A stretch of DNA of 8,717 nt, taken from Candidatus Omnitrophota bacterium (GTDB lineage Bacteria > Omnitrophota > Gorgyraeia > B26-G9). Shown here piece after piece: positions 1 to 6,000 of this stretch (the first letter of the stretch is position 1; each line of letters begins with the position of its first letter). The notes under the pieces are model-generated. The model worked only from the letters and a program-made list of their open reading frames with translations, did not search any database and was not told the DNA's origin. Location of the stretch: the NCBI GenBank assembly GCA_028718845.1, contig JAQULA010000062.1, forward strand, positions 1 to 8,717. Reading direction: 5' to 3'. A program made the translations under genes and the position numbers.

Positions 1-3000
1 AAGACGCGGTGAGTATTCTTCCTTCACAGAAAGGTGAAGGGACTTCATCGCGGACTCAAAACATCATCGATGCGGACGTTATCAACGGCGAATATGACGT
101 CAGTGCAAAGCAGGTTATTACGCTGAGTAATAGCGCTTGGGTATTAACTGAGGGCGACATTTTAAATAATATATCGAAAACCGGTACCATTAACGTTCTT
201 TCCGCCGATGGTGTTACGCGATTTGATGTGAGCGCCGGGGTGAGGGGGGAAGTGTCGGATGGCAGAGTGACTCTGACGGCCGGGGTCAGGGCGGTTGATT
301 TGACCGATAAGGATATCGTTGTTACGTTCGATACCAAGGGTAATCTTTTTTCGGTTGCTTCCGGTAAAGGTGAAAATATCGGGTTTACCCGCGCCAATCT
401 GTACAATATGCAGGCTGCTTACAAGAATCTCGATAACAATATGTACCTTCTTTCAATCGGAGGTAAGGACGTTCTGGTCAATATCGAAGAAATTCGATCG
501 GGGAAGAGTGTCACCGCCAACGGTGTTACTATAGCTGCCGCCCAGAATCCCCATATTTCAAATGTTGAATCGGCGCTCAGCAAAGTGAGTTCGATCCGCG
601 CCGATAATCGCGGCGTAATGGAAAGAGCGTATGACAGTGTTTATACTTCATATCAGCTGCATAAAGAAGGAATAAAAGAAGTTTTTGCTGTTGCCGCAGT
701 TTCTGCGGTAATCGCCGCGGCGGTTGTTCTTGCTGCTCCGGCAGCCATCAGTGCATTAGGCATTGCCGGCACATTTTTAACCAGCACTATTTCCGCGGGG
801 GTATTTGCCGGTTCGACCTGGTTGGCGGCAAGTTCGACAATTATATCGACGTCATTGCTGGCCTATTCAGCCGCGACCTGGGTAGGTTCGGATCCTCAGG
901 GGGCCTGGCAGGATGTGAAGGACGTTGGGAATAAAGTATTCGGAACAGAATCGAACGGTAACATGTGGATAACCAATAAGGCCTTGGGAGCCGGGTATGC
1001 TATAGTCGGCGGACTCGAATGGCTGGTTTCTACCGGTGATGCCGCTACCGCCGCTGCCCAGATGCGCGATCAGGGAATCAATATGTTGCTTGGCCGCGAT
1101 ATAAATACGGCAGTTACCACTATGGACGTGGTAAAAGTGGTTTCGGTGCCGTTAATTGCCGCTGCGGCTTTGGTAGTCGGCCGGTATGTGGGATTTTCTT
1201 CGTTACTGAGAAACGCCGGCGATATGGGGCTACAGTTTGTTCTTTTTGATAATGCGATATCGGTGGCTTCCGGCAAGGGGTTGCAGTCTTTTTCTCAGAA
1301 TCTGGGATCTTTAGGTCAAGGAGTCGCTTTAGGGCTTGTTTTTACCGGTGGCATCACATTAGCGGGAAAACTTTTGGCCGAAACAAGTTTAGGGGTGAAA
1401 CTGATTGATTATGCCGCAAAAAGTTCTTTTGCTACCGCAAACATCTGTAGCGGATGGGGAGTTGCCAGGGTGTTAACGGAAATGGCGGTTGGCGGGCTTG
1501 GGCTGGTCGGAGTCGGCGAATTGAACAGTCTGATGAATAATGGTACGCTGCTGGATCTGGATACAGCGGTAAAATACTTTTTAGCCGGAGCAGCGCTGGT
1601 AGGCGGCTGGCGGCTGGTCGGAGAACCGTTGTTTAATGCCGCCAGAAATTCTGTTTCCAGCGGTTTAAGCAAAATGAGCGCGACGGTCGCGGGAGAAGAA
1701 TCGGTTACCAGTAAAGTAATGCAGCAATTGGCGGAAAGAATAAAAGTTTCCCCGGCCGCGGCTAAAGGCGAGTGGATGGAGAAAGCGGTAAAAACGACAG
1801 AGCGGTTAGCTTATAATCCTGCTCAAATCGCTAAGTTATCCTGGCAGGGGGCGATGAATTTTCTGACGGTTGGCCCGTCATTTTTCCTGTTTAAAGTGGC
1901 GATCGATAATGCCGCCGGGTTGGCTGGCAGTCTGTGGAATAACACGGACTTTGAATTTACCTGGGAGGGTAAGGAAAATAAGATGGGGTTTTTGCAGTCA
2001 GGGTTGGTTTCCACTCTGAATATGGGTAAACTTGGGTTATGGCTCGGGCCGATAATGCCGATATTCCAGGCCGCGGGAAAAGGAATGACCAGTGTGGAGA
2101 TGGCGGCGGAGCAAAAGAATCTTTCGTTCATGCACCGATTTTTTGTGGAACCGGCAAAAATTTCCGGATTTTTAACCGGAGTTTCTAAAGGTACTGAACT
2201 GGTGCTTACGAAGGGGTATGAAATTGCGCCGAGTTTATTCAGTTGGCTGCCTTCCGGAGATGAAGCGCGCGGTAAGTTTATCCAGGCATTCGCAAATGAT
2301 CTTGCTTTTCTCGCGCTGCTGCGTAATCCGCAGAAGTATGAAAAGATTTCCGATGCGGAAATTCAATATTTGACCATGACCAAAGGTTCCGGGATTACCG
2401 ATGTGGATCTTATGAACGCCACCGTTAAAGATTTTACGATGCAAGACAGGTTCACGGTAGTTCGTTCGGAAAAAGGAGAGGGTAATTTGACGTCGGAAAC
2501 GCTGGGGAATTTGCAGTCTTTTGCCGCTGATTCCATGGTAAACACGCTGTCTTTCGATAAAGTCCAGCAAATAGCCGAAGGCAAAGACGGTTGGAAGGAT
2601 ATGTTGCCGGGATTGGAAGAAAAAGCCAACTTTAATGCTGTTCAGGACGCGGCAACCAGTAAGGTAAATCAGACGCTTTTGCAGATTATCACGAGATTCG
2701 AAAATGCCGCAGAGAGTTCGGGGCAAAACAAATTTGAATCGGCGGCTATCCGGACGATCAGCCGGTTATCCGAGTATCAAGGCGGGATATCGGTCGGGGA
2801 TATTTTTAAGGGTAGCGATGTTAGAGTGCAAACCTTTGATATGAGGAAATTACAGCTTTCCGAAGCTTCGGTCGTTAAATTAACGAATGTTTTAAGGGAC
2901 GGGCTGAAGAATAGCTATCTGAATGAAGTCGGACAGAACAAAGTAGGTAATGTTAATAATACTTCCCTGACCAGCGCTGAACAGCAGCGTCTTGAGGTGC

Positions 3001-6000
3001 ATAAGGTTGACGTAACCAGCGGCGTTAAAGACGCTGAACTTTTTGATACCACTTCCGACGGTGTTACGGGTTTTACCGACACGGCTAAGGTGCTTGCCCG
3101 CGATGGGTTTATCGATACGGTCGCTTCTGCCCGTCTGGTCAATGAGAAGACCGAAGCAATGCGCCGGGAAAATCTTGGCTTCCAGGAATTGGGCGATATT
3201 ATCGGAACGCCGATTACCGAGGGGGAAACCGCGAAAAGTATCGGTGGAAGAGAGGTTAGCACGCTGGATAAAGCGGTGGCAAAAGTATTGTTCACGGAAA
3301 AAATGCGGAATGAGTGCTCGGTGCAAGACGTACTTAACTTAAGAGAATCGGTGCAGGGTAAGCCGAATGGGGAGGTAATTACCGTAACTCTGGAAGGCCG
3401 TACCGGTACGCTCGCAATTGACCTGAAATTGGTCGTTAATGATACGGTTCGTAGCCTGGCCGTGGTAGAGTTGCCGGCCAAGGTGGTCGCCAAGGAAATC
3501 TACCGTATCAGTGAAGTGAAAGGGTTGGATACGGTTATCGAGAAATTGGAAGATTCGACAAGTGACTCGGTAACAATTTCCGGCAATTCCGTGAGTTTAG
3601 TCGGTGAAAATGCGGCTGTATTGCGCACTGAATTAAAACAAATCGCTTATGATGCGAAAGTACAATTGGAAACCCGCCAGACCGCGCAGGTCTATCGTGA
3701 TCTGATCAGGCTCGAAGAAAGTTCTGGGTCGGGGACGGGAACAAGCGGAATGACTTCGGAACAAAAGAGTACGGCGCTTGATAAACTTTATGAAGCGACG
3801 ACCAAAAATATGACCAGTGGTGAACGCAAAGAGTTTATTGACCAAAAGCTTACGGAGATTAATCAGTTCGAAGGGCGCTTAACCAAGGCTCGTGAGGCAA
3901 TGAAAACTGATTTCGTTAAGATTAATGACGCGATTAAAAACAACGCCAAGGATCAATTCTCCGGAGTGGAAGGGGAATATGGCGGAGTGGAGCAGTTCAT
4001 CGCTTATACCGAAGAAGTGATTAACCGTATGACGATTACCGATTCTAAAGGGGAAACGAAAAGCCTTACGCTGCGGGCAGAACAGAAATTAATGATCGCA
4101 TCATTGCTGAACGGCGAAACGATTTCTCTTAAAACCTCTGCCGGTAAAACCCTTGGGTTTGCGCTGGAATTGTTTGGGCAAGGGCTTATTCGCGGTAAAG
4201 AGAATGTGAAGATGATTCTGGTTGAAGAAAAGACCGATGCCGTTAGTAAGGCAACGACAACGGACGGCACCATTGATTATAAGCAGTTAGCCGAAGAATT
4301 CGGTTTCAAACTTGTCAATGGGGATAAATTGATCAGCGAAGCCAGGGAAAATCCGGAAAAGATGACCGAATTAGTGAATGCGTTAAATGACAAGAATACT
4401 ATAGTGGTAATTTCTAAAGACAACTTGGGGCATCTTTATAATCAATTGGACAATGCTGATTTGCAAACCGCATTACGCAATCAGAATGTCAAACGTTTTG
4501 ATGAATTCCATATTCCTTTGTTGGATAGGGTCAGCTATATTGTAGCCGGAGAAACGGAAAATGTTCTGCAGAATGATCCCGGACGTATTGAGGAAGGAAA
4601 AGCGAAATACGATCGTTTTACTGAATTGACCGGCGAAAACGGACAGATCGCCGTACTTGATACTAAAGAAGCGGCGCTTAAAGTCCAGTCGGAAGGAAAA
4701 GCGGCTATTTATGTAAACAAGACGACCGGCGAACTCGGTATCAATCAGCGGGCGTATGATATCTTTAAGAGTAATGATTTCAAGATGTCGGAAGTCGATA
4801 GAAACACTCGTGCGCAGTATCTTTCGGAAGGGAGCTATGATATCGGGACCGGAGAATCCGGCAACGCCCGGGATATTAACGGCAAGCTCTATCCTTCGCA
4901 AGGAGGTAAAATCGAGTATGAGCGCATTATCAGCGATACCGATTATTTGATCTGTTTAGGCCGCAAGGAAGAGTTGAAGATACAGACCAAAATTGATGAA
5001 CTTATTAGCAATGGGGCGACTGAAGACAGCCAGTCGGTGATAGATTTAAGAGCTCGGCAGGAAGCACTTTATAGCACCATGGAAAAGAGCAAGACTACGA
5101 TGCAGACCTCGTTGATCGAAGTACTCAGCCAAGGGCCGGGCGATTCGATTGCCGGCGGTTCGGGCAGCTTCCGGAGTGCCATGAAGATGTTGAGTATGCA
5201 GATCGGCCGAGGGGTATATGATGTGGAAAGCCGCAGTTTGAGTGACGTGATGACCAAGGACAATAACGGCAACTCCAATTTCATGAGCGTGTCCGATAAA
5301 AACACTCAAGGCATTGCTGCCGATATTGTTGATGCTTATACGGGAAGATTCAGCGAGAACGCAATCAAGATTATTATAGAAAATGCAAAACTTGACGGCA
5401 AGATAAGCGGTGTTGACTCTCAGGAAAAGGCCGGTGAATTGGCCGATTCGCTTAATAATAAAGTTGCCGATCGCACCGTAACGAGACAGGATGTTGTCGC
5501 TGCTTTTAAGAAAGTCGGGATCGAGTTAACCCCTGATCAAGCGAAATACTTCACTGAATCCGTCAATGAAACGCTTGCTGCAAAGGGTGTTTATGTGGTC
5601 GGGATCAATGAAGCGTTCAGAGGAGAAGTCATTGAGGCCGTGAAAAAACAGCTAAGTGCGAAAAACTATAGCTCGGAGCAGGTGTCTGAAATAATAAAGG
5701 AAGTTAATGCCAGCAATGCCGAGAATCCGGAAACCGTGACAAAAGACGGGAAGACAGAACAAACGTCCAGATTGAATTATTTCGCCGAAGGGGCATCGGA
5801 AAACAAATGGATCGTTTTTGTCAATGAACGCGGCGCGACCGGCGTTAATGTCAAAGGGAAAACCGATCTATTTATGCTTGATGCCCATAATTTCAGCGAA
5901 GACTTGCTGATCCAGTGCGGCGGACGTGTAGTGAGAGAAGAGGGTTTAAAGGGTATTCAGCGGCATGCTTATGCCGACGTGAGCGCCTTAGATAAAACGC

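Noticed and set aside
2235..2726. A 163-codon open frame on the minus strand
   Set aside because: It is opposite the continuous + frame, overlapped by another minus-strand frame, and shows no protein family signal. Shadow ORF.
2915..3493. A 192-codon open frame on the minus strand
   Set aside because: It lies fully within the giant coding frame, overlaps another antisense frame, has a Ser/Thr/Leu-rich composition and no motif. Shadow ORF.
4900..4920. A strong Shine-Dalgarno-like AAGGAGGT followed ten bases later by ATG
   Set aside because: The ATG is in a different frame and reaches a stop after about ten codons. The bases are ordinary Gln-Gly-Gly codons of the giant frame.
5325..5351. VDAYTGR as the counterpart of the SecA VDEHTGR segment
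   Set aside because: In SecA this lies before the FRLYEKLAGMTGT segment, whereas here it lies after the matching FRSAMKMLSM, so the order is wrong and the similarity is probably coincidental.
5820..5936. Second RecA fold read as an SNF2-type helicase (GATGVNV resembles GGTGLNL; QxxGRxxR shared)
   Set aside because: The Q-motif to Walker A spacing, the large insert with PPXD-like landmarks, the AKG motif IV segment and the sequence after motif VI all fit SecA better. A general SF2 assignment remains the fallback.
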